Shown: positions 8,164-20,726 of the stretch, one piece after another
Layout: each line of letters starts with the position of its first letter
Position numbering within the stretch: the stretch's first letter is position 1
From: Dechloromonas sp. UBA6271
GTDB taxonomy: Bacteria > Pseudomonadota > Gammaproteobacteria > Burkholderiales > Rhodocyclaceae
Assembly: GCA_002440665.1 (NCBI GenBank)
Contig: DJUX01000038.1
Location: 1-64,000 of the forward strand
Direction of reading: 5' to 3'
Length of the DNA stretch: 64,000 nucleotides
Program-made: the position numbers and the translations under genes
The notes under the pieces: generated by a model
The model's database searches: none
What the model saw: only the letters and a program-made list of their open reading frames with translations
Told to the model about the DNA's origin: nothing

Positions 8164-9240
8164 ATGCAAAACGAAACACTGAGGCCGGAAACGACACCAA
8201 CCGGACTGAGCGACTTCAGTCCGACAATGGATGGTACGTTGCGTTCCCATGCGCCGGGCACATTGGTCGATAAATATGGCCGCCGCATTACCTACGTGCG
8301 CCTGTCTATCACCGACCGCTGCGATTTCCGCTGCACCTACTGCATGGCCGAGGAAATGACCTTCCTGCCGCGCCACGAGGTGATGAGCCTGGAGGAATGC
8401 CTGCAGGTCGCTTCGGTCTTCGTCGGCCTCGGCGTCAGCAAGCTGCGCATCACCGGCGGCGAGCCGCTGGTGCGCAAGGAAGCGATGTGGCTGATCGAAC
8501 GTCTCGGCGCCCTGCCCGGGCTCGACAATCTGGTCATTACGACCAACGGCTCGCAGCTCGACCGCTTCGCGCCGGCGCTCAAATCCGCCGGGGTCAAGCG
8601 CATCAACATCAGTCTCGACACCCTCAAGGCCGACCGTTTCAAGGCCATCACGCGCATCGGCGATCTCGGCAAGGTGCTCAACGGTATCAAGGCCGCGCAG
8701 GCGGCCGGGTTCCGCCGTACCAAGCTGAATACGGTAATGATGCGCGGCATCAACGACGAAGAATTCGGCGACCTCGTCCAATTCGCGCTCGACCACGAAC
8801 TCGACCTCTCTTTCATCGAGGAAATGCCGCTCGGCGAAATTCACGGGCGCAGCGGCACCTATATTTCATCCGAGGAAACGCGGGAGAGTCTGGGCCAGCG
8901 CTTCGAGCTGATTCCCTCCACCGAATCGTCTGGCGGCCCGGCGCGCTACTGGCGCATTCCCGGCTCGGAATCGCGGATCGGCTTCATCTCGCCGCACAGC
9001 CACAATTTCTGCGACACCTGCAACCGTGTGCGCATCACTGCCAAAGGCGAGCTCTACCCCTGCCTCGGGCAGAACGACGCGATGCACCTGATGCCCATCC
9101 TGCGCGAGAACCCCGGCGAAGACGCTCCGCTGCGCCAGGCGATCATGGACAGCATGGGCATCAAGCCCTACGGCCACGATTTCACGAAACAGATGGAATC
9201 ACCGCAGGTGGTGCGCTTCATGTCGATGACCGGCGGCTGA
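8164..9240 (+). CDS. moaA: GTP 3',8-cyclase (molybdenum cofactor biosynthesis)
   Basis: Radical-SAM enzyme that starts molybdenum cofactor synthesis by converting GTP to 3',8-cyclo-7,8-dihydro-GTP. The N-terminal cluster motif is CDFRCTYC (Cys 53, 57, 60). The C-terminal cluster region FCDTCNRVRITAKGELYPCLG is present, and the protein ends in GG as the family requires. The length of 358 residues is normal; the N-terminus carries about 35 extra residues before the conserved DKYGRRITYVRLSITDRC. No other moa gene is nearby. Confidence 0.93.
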   Translation: MQNETLRPETTPTGLSDFSPTMDGTLRSHAPGTLVDKYGRRITYVRLSITDRCDFRCTYCMAEEMTFLPRHEVMSLEECLQVASVFVGLGVSKLRITGGEPLVRKEAMWLIERLGALPGLDNLVITTNGSQLDRFAPALKSAGVKRINISLDTLKADRFKAITRIGDLGKVLNGIKAAQAAGFRRTKLNTVMMRGINDEEFGDLVQFALDHELDLSFIEEMPLGEIHGRSGTYISSEETRESLGQRFELIPSTESSGGPARYWRIPGSESRIGFISPHSHNFCDTCNRVRITAKGELYPCLGQNDAMHLMPILRENPGEDAPLRQAIMDSMGIKPYGHDFTKQMESPQVVRFMSMTGG

Positions 9241-9320
9241 TTTTTGCATGACTTTATCGGTTGACCGCTGCAGGCAACAAAAAGGCGACCCGCAGGTCTA
9301 TCGCAGATAAGTTGAGGCTC

Positions 9321-9626
9321 CTTTAGGTTGCGAACTGCGTAACGAACCGGTCTTGCTTTAACAACACGGGGGCATTTTCGCCCCCGTCGTTTTTCCACGA
9401 TGGCCATCTGTAGCTGCAAGCGCAGGCGCGCCAGATGGGACGGCAGTTTTCCCGGACTCATTCCCGCCGCCCAGATCGGTTCGTGCTGGATGATGTGTAG
9501 CGCGCGCAGGAAGCTCAGATCGGTCGGTGCAACGCGCGCTTCGATGGCCGCCTTGGCCATTTCGAGTCGGGCGTGATTCCATAGGTGAGCAAGTTGATAA
9601 GCTGACACCGGATTATCACATGCCAT
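9321..9626 (-). pseudogene. Remnant of an IS4-type transposase (C-terminal part)
   Basis: About 100 residues resemble the C-terminus of IS4-family DDE transposases: LARLEM-like HARLEMAKAAIEARVAP, then LSFLRALHIIQHEPIW, then the basic end EKRRGRKCPRVVKARPVR. The catalytic domain is missing and the frame runs on without the normal stop into the moaA end. No terminal repeats are recognisable. This is a decayed insertion, with the remnant's exact borders uncertain. Confidence 0.55.
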
Positions 9627-9722
9627 CCAATTATGTTAATGGCAAGAACAACAACGGACAGCCCCGGTTTTCGACACCTCCGAAACCGTGCCCCAGTTTG
9701 CCTGCTCGCCCTCTGCCGTCGA

Positions 9723-10103
9723 TCAGCCCAACTGCACTATCTGATTCAGAACACCACAGACTTCCGCAAAACGGGCATCGGTCAAATTGCCCATGGGGTG
9801 AGGGGCAGCCTCACGAATGCGCCAATCGAATGACTTTGGCTGATGACAAAGCACATAACTGGTCTTGCCTGACTTGGCACCGCCGGCAATCCCCGCAACC
9901 ACGGCAAAAGGGTTATTGGCGTTGTAGGAGGCGGTGGTCATCGGCAAGCCGATGACCAGAGAGGTCCGTTCATTGAAGGTGCGGGGAGACAACACCAAAA
10001 ATGGCTGGCGGTCTCGCATTTCCCGGCCAGCCTGCGGATTGCAATCGATCCAGATTACCTCCTGCCGCGCCGGCACCCAATCCGCTTTCCTTTTGGCTAC
10101 CAC
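9723..10103 (-). CDS. mazF: MazF/PemK-family mRNA interferase toxin
   Basis: Sequence-specific endoribonuclease toxin of a type II toxin-antitoxin pair. The 126-residue product has the MazF fold signature: GREMRDRQPFLVLSPRTFNE, then SLVIGLPMTTA, then SYVLCHQPKSFDWRIREA. The start is GTG at 10103, overlapping the antitoxin stop (GTGGTAG), which implies translational coupling. It lies next to a transposase remnant, consistent with an accessory patch. Confidence 0.85.
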   Translation of the reverse strand: MVAKRKADWVPARQEVIWIDCNPQAGREMRDRQPFLVLSPRTFNERTSLVIGLPMTTASYNANNPFAVVAGIAGGAKSGKTSYVLCHQPKSFDWRIREAAPHPMGNLTDARFAEVCGVLNQIVQLG

Positions 10104-10348
10104 CGTTCGGCTCCGAGGGCATCGGCCGCCATGGCCTCTCCACCGTGCAGTGCCGGGTCGAAACGCGACAGCCGTTGCTCAAGTGTCAAGGGTTCATCCC
10201 TGATCGGTTCGATCACCACCCTGCCCTCTTCAACGGTTACGCGAACACGCTGGTCGGCATGCAAATGCGCCTCCCGAGCCACCGCGGCTGGCAGGCGGAC
10301 ACCAAGGTTGTTACCCCAGTGTTTGATATCAAGGATTGCTTCAGCCAT
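10097..10348 (-). CDS. mazE: MazE/AbrB-type antitoxin
   Basis: Antitoxin that binds and neutralises the downstream MazF and probably represses the operon through its N-terminal SpoVT/AbrB DNA-binding fold (DIKHWGNNLGVRLPAAVA). The 83-residue product has the acidic, flexible C-terminus expected to wrap the toxin. The start at 10348 is supported by GGAGAGG seven nucleotides upstream. Gene order (antitoxin first, overlapping toxin) is the classical one. Confidence 0.85.
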   Translation of the reverse strand: MAEAILDIKHWGNNLGVRLPAAVAREAHLHADQRVRVTVEEGRVVIEPIRDEPLTLEQRLSRFDPALHGGEAMAADALGAERW

Positions 10349-10437
10349 GTTGCCTCTCCGGTTGTTTAAACATAGTATATACACCGCTATCTGATTGGTA
10401 AATGGCTCTGCGAAGAAAACTGCAGAACTCCCTGAAA

Positions 10438-10475
10438 TGAAGAAGGCCGGGTTGCCCCGGCCTTCTTCATTTTTG
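10438..10475. terminator. Strong hairpin terminator downstream of ppsA
   Basis: 15-bp stem ATGAAGAAGGCCGGG / CCCGGCCTTCTTCAT with a 4-nt loop, then TTTTT on the plus strand. It lies about 30 bp after the ppsA stop on the minus strand and just upstream of the mazE promoter region, so it likely isolates the two units. Confidence 0.7.
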
Positions 10476-10502
10476 CCTGTTTTTCGCGGTCGACCGCAGC
10501 AA

Positions 10503-10503
<1 letters not shown>
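10470..10503 (-). repeat. GGTCGACC-type repeat, copy 3
   Basis: Read on the minus strand: GCTGCGGTCGACCGCGAAAA followed by ACAGGCAAAAATG. It begins right after the ppsA stop codon and runs into the terminator hairpin. Confidence 0.55.
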
Positions 10504-12878
<2,375 letters not shown>

Positions 12879-12903
12879 GCGGATTCCTTTCAGAGGGGTC
12901 GAA

Positions 12904-13683
12904 TCAAGAAATGGTGGAAGGTGAAAAATCGGTATTCAGGCGGCGCGCGGCCGTTTCGCGTCGCGCGGCAGAGCGCAGCGACTGGGCCAGGGTTTCGCGG
13001 ACGAAATCGATGTGCGTTTCGGCCGCGGCGCGGGCGGCCTGCGGTTTGCGTTCGCTGATGGCGGCGTGGATCGCGGCGTGCTGGCGCATCAGCAGCGAGC
13101 TGGCGGCCGGAATGCTCTTCAGCTCGCCCAGATTGAGGCGGATGTTGTCGTGCATCAGGCGCAGCAAGGCGGCCGAGAGATGGCCGACCAGCGCGTTGTG
13201 GGAAGCTTCGCCGACCGCCTGATGAAAGGAGATGTCGGCGCTCGAACGGCGTTCGAGGTCGTCGGCCGTGAAGGCATCGTTCAAGGTTTCGAACGCCTGG
13301 TCGAGGCGCGTCAGGTCAGCCTCGGTGGCGCGCTCGGCGGCCCATTCGGCGGCCTGCCCTTCGAGCATGCGGCGGAATTCGAGCATGTCCTCGCGCAGGT
13401 TCGGGTGCGCGCCCATCATGTCCTGCCACGGATCGAAGAAACTTGATTCGAGACGGTCGGTCACATAGGTTCCGCCGCCCTGCCGGCTTTGCACCATTCC
13501 TTTGGAGGCCAGCTTCTGGATCGCTTCGCGCAAGGACGGACGGGAAACGCCCAGCTCGAGCGAAAGCACACGCTCCGGCGGCAGCCGGTCGCCCGGCTTC
13601 AGCGAGCCTTCCAGAATGCGGCGCTCCAGCGAGGATGCGACAGCATCGGAGATACGCGGAACGTGAACCTTGTTTTGCGACAT
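12904..13683 (-). CDS. lldR: FadR-subfamily GntR regulator, probable lactate-utilisation repressor
   Basis: The 259-residue protein has an N-terminal winged helix (RLPPERVLSLELGVSRPSLR, then EAIQKLASKGMVQSRQGGGTYV) and a C-terminal FCD ligand domain with the metal/ligand His pattern (DISFHQAVGEASHNALVGHL ... HAAIHAAI ... AAETHIDFV). It is divergent from lutA-lutC-lutB, and two TGGTnnnACCA operators lie in the spacer, so control of lactate oxidation by LldR is the best reading. PdhR or GlcC are close relatives with similar operators. The start at 13683 is chosen because upstream residues have no homology. ppsA follows 25 bp downstream and may be co-transcribed. Confidence 0.85.
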   Translation of the reverse strand: MSQNKVHVPRISDAVASSLERRILEGSLKPGDRLPPERVLSLELGVSRPSLREAIQKLASKGMVQSRQGGGTYVTDRLESSFFDPWQDMMGAHPNLREDMLEFRRMLEGQAAEWAAERATEADLTRLDQAFETLNDAFTADDLERRSSADISFHQAVGEASHNALVGHLSAALLRLMHDNIRLNLGELKSIPAASSLLMRQHAAIHAAISERKPQAARAAAETHIDFVRETLAQSLRSAARRETAARRLNTDFSPSTIS

Positions 13684-13700
13684 TGATGAAGGTACTCGAT

Positions 13701-13711
13701 TGGTAAGACCA
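13701..13711. promoter_or_regulatory. GntR/FadR-type operator 1
   Basis: Exact TGGTAAGACCA, matching the TGGTnnnACCA palindrome of PdhR/LldR/GlcC regulators, 17 bp upstream of the regulator ATG. Likely autoregulatory. Confidence 0.6.
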
Positions 13712-13767
13712 GCATATTCTAAACACCGAATTGGAAAACTGCAAGCTAGGGACAAACCCTTATTTAA

Positions 13768-13796
13768 TTGACTAAGTCACGGTTGTAGCATACATT
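13768..13796 (+). promoter_or_regulatory. Promoter of the lutACB operon
   Basis: TTGACT at 13768-13773 and TACATT at 13791-13796 with an ideal 17-bp spacer, about 50 bp upstream of the lutA ATG. Good sigma-70 type match. Confidence 0.6.
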
Positions 13797-13814
13797 TCTG
13801 CAATCGTGAATAAT

Positions 13815-13825
13815 TGGTTGGACCA
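13815..13825. promoter_or_regulatory. GntR/FadR-type operator 2
   Basis: Exact TGGTTGGACCA, same palindrome as operator 1. It lies about 18 bp after the promoter -10 box and 19 bp before the lutA ATG, a position suited to block transcription. Confidence 0.6.
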
Positions 13826-13844
13826 CTTTACCATTGGAGACAAC

Positions 13845-14639
13845 ATGAGCGAACAGGCAAAAACAAGCCAGCGCCCGGCAGATGTATATTTCTTTGCGAC
13901 CTGCGTGGTCGACCAGTTTTTCCCGGGGGCCGGGCTCGATGCCATCACCCTGCTCGAACGCGAAGGCATCCGCGTCCACTTCCCGGAAGAACAGACCTGT
14001 TGCGGTCAACCGGCCTATACCAGCGGTTTTCCCGATGAGGCACGCAAGGTGGCCGCGCTGCAATTGACGCTGTTCCCCAATGACTGGCCGGTGGTCGTCC
14101 CTTCCGGCTCCTGCGCCGGCATGATGAAACACCATTACCCGACACTGTTCGCTGCCGACCCGGCGCGCAAGGCGCAGGCCGACGCCCTTTCGTCACGCAT
14201 TTACGAATTCACCGATTTTCTGGTCAATGTGCTCGGCTGGCAGCCGGAAGACAAGGGTGGCGACTGTACCGTCGTGCTGCACACTTCCTGCTCCGCCCGC
14301 CGCGAAATGGGCGTCCATCTGACCGGACGCAAGCTGCTCGGTGGCCTGAACAAGGTGAAGGTCGCACAACAGGATCACGAATCCGAATGCTGCGGTTTTG
14401 GCGGCACCTTCTCGATCAAGCAGCCGGAAATTTCCGGCGCCATGGTCGAGGACAAGGTCAAGTCGCTGAAAGCCACCGGTGCCGAGCGCGTCGTCAGCGC
14501 CGATTGCGGCTGCCTGATGAACATCCTCGGCCACGCCGCCTGGAAGGACAAACAGGCAGGCCTCGCGCAACCCAGCCTGCCCGGCGAACACATCGCCAGC
14601 TTCCTGCTGCGTCGCACCGAAGAAAGGAGCAGCAAATGA
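13845..14639 (+). CDS. lutA: Lactate utilisation protein A, CCG-domain Fe-S protein
   Basis: Part of the LutABC complex that oxidises L-lactate to pyruvate. The 264-residue protein carries two cysteine-rich CCG motifs (EEQTCCGQPAYTSGF and ESECCGFGGTF) that bind an iron-sulfur centre, as in YkgE/LutA. The start at ATG 13845 has GGAG seven nucleotides upstream. The stop overlaps the lutC start (ATGA). The operon is headed by a good promoter and a FadR-type operator. Confidence 0.92.
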   Translation: MSEQAKTSQRPADVYFFATCVVDQFFPGAGLDAITLLEREGIRVHFPEEQTCCGQPAYTSGFPDEARKVAALQLTLFPNDWPVVVPSGSCAGMMKHHYPTLFAADPARKAQADALSSRIYEFTDFLVNVLGWQPEDKGGDCTVVLHTSCSARREMGVHLTGRKLLGGLNKVKVAQQDHESECCGFGGTFSIKQPEISGAMVEDKVKSLKATGAERVVSADCGCLMNILGHAAWKDKQAGLAQPSLPGEHIASFLLRRTEERSSK

Positions 14640-15301
14640 GCGCCCGTGACCGCATTCTCGCCAAACTGAACGCCGCGCCGGTACTGCCCAAGGCGGCGCC
14701 AGACATCGCTGCCTGGTATCAGACGCACCGCGGCACCGAGAGCACCGCCGAGAAGGCCGCCCGCTTTCGCGGCTGCATCGAATTCGCGCATGCAGAGGTC
14801 CATGTCGTTTCTCCCGCGAGCTGGCCGCAAAAGCTGGCGGAAGTGCTGGCCGACAAGCAGATCGGCAAGCTGCTCGTTGCACCGGGCACCGACCACGGCG
14901 CCCGCGCCATTGCCGGGCTAACGTCAGGCGGCATCGAATGCCGTGGCTACGACAGCCGGATCGAGGCGTGGAAGGAGGAACTGTTCCACGACATTCCGGC
15001 CAGCCTGACCGCCGCCCGCTGCGCCATTGCCGAAACCGGCACGCTGGTCCTGTGGCCCGACGAACACGAGCCGCGCCTGATGTCCCTGGTACCGCCGGTA
15101 CACATCGTCCTGCTCGACGCCGCGACCACTCACAACACCTTTTACGAGGCGATGCAGAGTGAAGGCTGGGCGAACGGACTGCCGACCAACGCCCTGCTCA
15201 TTTCCGGGCCTTCGAAGACCGCCGACATCCAGGTGACGCTGGCTTATGGTGCGCACGGTCCGAAGGAACTGATCGTCCTGTTGATGGGAGAAGCAGCATG
15301 A
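14636..15301 (+). CDS. lutC: Lactate utilisation protein C, LUD domain
   Basis: The 221-residue LUD-domain protein (MSARDRILAKLNAAP at the start; VLWPDEHEPRLMSLVPPVHI and GPSKTADIQVTLAYGAHGPK in the core) is the third LutABC component. It starts at ATG 14636, overlapping the lutA stop, with AAAGGAG upstream, and overlaps the lutB start by ATGA. A longer in-frame stretch upstream is only read-through of lutA sequence. Here it is the second gene, whereas lutABC is the common order. Confidence 0.9.
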   Translation: MSARDRILAKLNAAPVLPKAAPDIAAWYQTHRGTESTAEKAARFRGCIEFAHAEVHVVSPASWPQKLAEVLADKQIGKLLVAPGTDHGARAIAGLTSGGIECRGYDSRIEAWKEELFHDIPASLTAARCAIAETGTLVLWPDEHEPRLMSLVPPVHIVLLDAATTHNTFYEAMQSEGWANGLPTNALLISGPSKTADIQVTLAYGAHGPKELIVLLMGEAA

Positions 15302-16728
15302 GCGAACAAGCATTGAATTTCATGCCCTCCGAGGGCTTCCGCGCCCGCGCCAAGGACGTGGTCGAAAACCCATTCCTGCGCCAGAGTTTCCGTGGCGCCA
15401 TGGACTTCCTGATCAACAAGCGCATCACCCAGTTCCCCGATCCGGAAGAGCTGGAAAGCCTGCGTACCCTCGGCGAACAGATTCGCCAGTACAACCTCGG
15501 CAAGCTGCCGAGCCTGCTGGTGGAACTGGAAGAAAACCTGACCCGCAACGGCATCAAGGTGCATTGGGCGGAAACGCCGGACGAAGCCAATGCCATCATC
15601 CTAGGCATCTGCCAGGCGCATTCGGCCAAACTGATGGTCAAGGGCAAGTCGATGGTCAGCGAGGAAATCGAGCTGAATCACGCCTGCGAAGCGGCCGGCA
15701 TTGACGCGATGGAATCCGACATGGGCGAGTACATCGTCCAGCTGGCCGGCGAAAAGCCGTCGCACATCATCATGCCGGCCATCCACAAGACCAAGCAGGA
15801 GATTGCCGAACTCTTCGCCGCAAAAGTGCCAGGCATCGACTACACCGACAACGTCGATGAACTGATCCAGATCGGCCGCAAGGTACTGCGCGAGAAGTTT
15901 CTCGTCGCGGACATCGGTCTTTCTGGCGTCAACTTTGCCGTCGCCGAAACCGGTACTCTGTGCCTGGTCGAAAACGAGGGCAATGGCCGTCTGAGCACCA
16001 CCGCGCCACCCGTGCATATCGCCATCACCGGCATCGAGAAGATAGTCGAGAAGCTCGATCATGTGCCGCCGCTGCTTTCACTGCTGACGCGCTCGGCGAC
16101 CGGCCAGAACATCTCGACTTACTTCAACATGATCTCGGGCCCGCGCAAGCCGCACGAGAAGGACGGTCCGACCGAAGTGCACCTGGTCCTGCTCGACAAT
16201 GGGCGCACCCAGGCCTACGCCGACGAGCAATTGCGCAAGACACTGCAATGCATTCGCTGCGGCGCCTGCATGAACCACTGCCCGGTTTATACGCGGATTG
16301 GTGGCCACGCCTACGGCACCACCTACCCCGGGCCGATCGGCAAGATCATCTCCCCGCATATGCTCGGGCTGGAAGCGACCAAGAGCATGGCCACAGCCTC
16401 GTCGCTGTGCGGCGCCTGCGGCGAGGTTTGCCCGGTGAAGATTCCAATTCCAGAACTTCTGATGCGCCTGCGCGAGGAGTCATTCTCGGCGCCGCATGCC
16501 AACCCGGCGATGCGCGGGCAAGGCGCCGGTTACAGTGCTTTGGTTTCGACGATCTGGCGCGGCTGGGCAGCGGTTTATCGCTCGCCGGCACTGTACCGGA
16601 TGGCGACCTGGCTGGGCAGTCGCTTTGGCGGGCTTATGCCATCAAACCAAGGGCCGTGGACCTCGGTGCGGGTGCCGTTGAAGCCGGCGCCGAAGCGGTT
16701 GCGGGATCTGTTGAAGGAACGGGGTTGA
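15298..16728 (+). CDS. lutB: Lactate utilisation protein B, Fe-S and LUD domains
   Basis: The 476-residue electron-transfer component of the lactate oxidation complex. The N-terminal two thirds form a LUD domain (AETGTLCLVENEGNGRLST). The ferredoxin-like module follows with two 4Fe-4S motifs, CIRCGACMNHCPVY and CGACGEVCPVKIP, and the C-terminus is basic. The ATGA overlap with lutC implies coupled translation. It is the last gene of the operon; the next 600 bp hold the inverted-repeat element. Confidence 0.93.
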   Translation: MSEQALNFMPSEGFRARAKDVVENPFLRQSFRGAMDFLINKRITQFPDPEELESLRTLGEQIRQYNLGKLPSLLVELEENLTRNGIKVHWAETPDEANAIILGICQAHSAKLMVKGKSMVSEEIELNHACEAAGIDAMESDMGEYIVQLAGEKPSHIIMPAIHKTKQEIAELFAAKVPGIDYTDNVDELIQIGRKVLREKFLVADIGLSGVNFAVAETGTLCLVENEGNGRLSTTAPPVHIAITGIEKIVEKLDHVPPLLSLLTRSATGQNISTYFNMISGPRKPHEKDGPTEVHLVLLDNGRTQAYADEQLRKTLQCIRCGACMNHCPVYTRIGGHAYGTTYPGPIGKIISPHMLGLEATKSMATASSLCGACGEVCPVKIPIPELLMRLREESFSAPHANPAMRGQGAGYSALVSTIWRGWAAVYRSPALYRMATWLGSRFGGLMPSNQGPWTSVRVPLKPAPKRLRDLLKERG

Positions 16729-16768
16729 TGTCTGTTTGCTTTTCTGAACCCATGGGTTCCGCGCTTGA

Positions 16769-17280
16769 GGCGCGGGCGTACTTTCTTTTGCTTCGCCAAA
16801 AGAAAGTAGCCAAAGAAAAGGCGACCCCAGTTTGCGCGGTCGGCTGCGCCGACTCCCCTGCGCTACTCGCCACTGGCGGGGGCTGCGGAACTCGGGGCTG
16901 CGCCCCTCAGACAGTCCTCGCCCTCTTCCCGCCAGCGCCTGCGTTGCTCGGCGCTTCACATGGGGGTCCGAAAGGCGGGATGGCTGAAACAATTCGCGAA
17001 AAAATGACCTGTTGCGGTCGACTGCCAAAAAAGGGCAAAAATCAAAATCATCCTGGCACCCTCTCAGCCACGGCTGGTTTACCGGGCCCCTTGAGAGGTG
17101 CTGAGCAACGCAGGCTGGCCGGGGGAAGTCGGCTGGCGTTGTTTGAGCCGCAGGCGAGTTTAGCCAGCCGCCCGGCTTGCCGAGTAGCGCAAGGAACCGG
17201 GCGCAGCCCGGCACCGACCCAGGGGTCGCCTTTTCTTTGCTTACTTTCTTTTGGCGAAGCAAAAGAAAGTGAGACGCCCG
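16769..17280. repeat. Large imperfect inverted-repeat element
   Basis: Two arms face each other: 16769-16828 and 17220-17280 (about 50 near-identical bp in opposite orientation). Each contains an 11-bp palindrome ACTTTCTTTTG / CAAAAGAAAGT with a 6-nt loop (16780-16807 and 17243-17270), followed by AAGCAAAGAAAAGGCGACCC-like sequence. Weaker inverted similarity continues inward (for example CTGCGCTACTCG against CTTGCGCTACTCGG). No open reading frame is credible. Similar arms are, to my knowledge, common between genes of betaproteobacteria. It fills most of the 611-bp lutB to dld gap. Confidence 0.75.
17008..17043 (+). repeat. GGTCGACC-type repeat, copy 4
   Basis: CCTGTTGCGGTCGACTGCC followed by AAAAAAGGGCAAAAATC, at the centre of the large inverted-repeat element. 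Confidence 0.55.
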
Positions 17281-17339
17281 CAAGGCGGAACCCCATGCCA
17301 ATCAAAGCCGAATAGAAGCCAACAGCACGAGACAACAAA

Positions 17340-20105
<2,766 letters not shown>

Positions 20106-20180
20106 GGATTTCCCTAACAGCCGGGACCGGCGCAAATTGTTAAGGTACTACCCATTCATCAAATTCCAAGGAGAACATCC

Positions 20181-20630
20181 ATGTACAAGAACATTCTGGT
20201 TGCCATCGACGATAGCGCGACTTCCCTTTCCGCGCTGAAGGAAGCCTTGCACATCGCCAGGACCAGCAGCGCGAAGCTCTACATCGCGCACGTTGCCGAT
20301 GAAACCCTTTTGAACATGCATCATCACGTCTTTGCTCATATGGCCGATGCGGACAACAACGCTGTCGCCACGCTTGCCAAAGCCGGCCAGCAGTTGCTCG
20401 ATGAAGCGATGAAGTCAGCTTCAGGCATCGACGCCGAGCCCTTGCTCCTCCACGCCTCCAATCGTCGCGTTTCAGAAACCATTGTCGAAAAGGCCAAAGA
20501 ACTGAATGTCGACCTGATCATCGTCGGCCGCCATGGCCAGCGTGGCCTGGCGACGCTGATTCTCGGCTCGGTCGCCGAACAACTGGCGAAAATCGCCGAC
20601 GTTTCGGTCCTGCTGGTCCGCAAGCACTAA
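20181..20630 (+). CDS. uspA: Universal stress protein
   Basis: A 149-residue single-domain UspA protein. It begins MYKNILVAIDDSATSLSALK and ends with the nucleotide-binding signature IIVGRHGQRGLATLILGSVA followed by EQLAKIADVSVLLVRK (G-2x-G-9x-G-S type, so probably ATP-binding). AAGGAG lies seven nucleotides before the ATG. It follows the D-lactate dehydrogenase by 75 bp and is ended by a hairpin terminator. Confidence 0.92.
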   Translation: MYKNILVAIDDSATSLSALKEALHIARTSSAKLYIAHVADETLLNMHHHVFAHMADADNNAVATLAKAGQQLLDEAMKSASGIDAEPLLLHASNRRVSETIVEKAKELNVDLIIVGRHGQRGLATLILGSVAEQLAKIADVSVLLVRKH

Positions 20631-20683
20631 GGCTGCACACCGCACCGCCCGCTCCGGCGGGAAAATGATGTTTCAAAAACTCG

Positions 20684-20709
20684 ATGATCCCCGTCTGGCC
20701 GGGGATCAT
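20684..20709 (+). terminator. Hairpin terminator after uspA
   Basis: Perfect 10-bp stem ATGATCCCCG / CGGGGATCAT with a 6-nt loop, about 50 bp after the uspA stop. Only a short T-tract follows, and the stem ends next to the ppc start region. Confidence 0.5.
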
Positions 20710-20726
20710 TCATGATGGGATTCCCG

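Noticed and set aside
9364..9395. Hairpin ACGGGGGC/GCCCCCGT plus T-run as a moaA terminator
   Set aside because: It lies inside the IS4-type remnant and encodes its conserved basic tail, so the symmetry is probably fortuitous. A terminator role is not excluded but is not claimed.
13994..14010. GTTGCGGTCAACCGG in lutA as another GGTCGACC repeat
   Set aside because: It encodes the conserved CCG motif (CCGQPA) and lacks the A-rich tail, so it is coincidence.
15960..17315. A 451-codon frame running from lutB through the inverted-repeat element
   Set aside because: Out-of-frame read of lutB followed by repeat DNA; no homology and no start signal.
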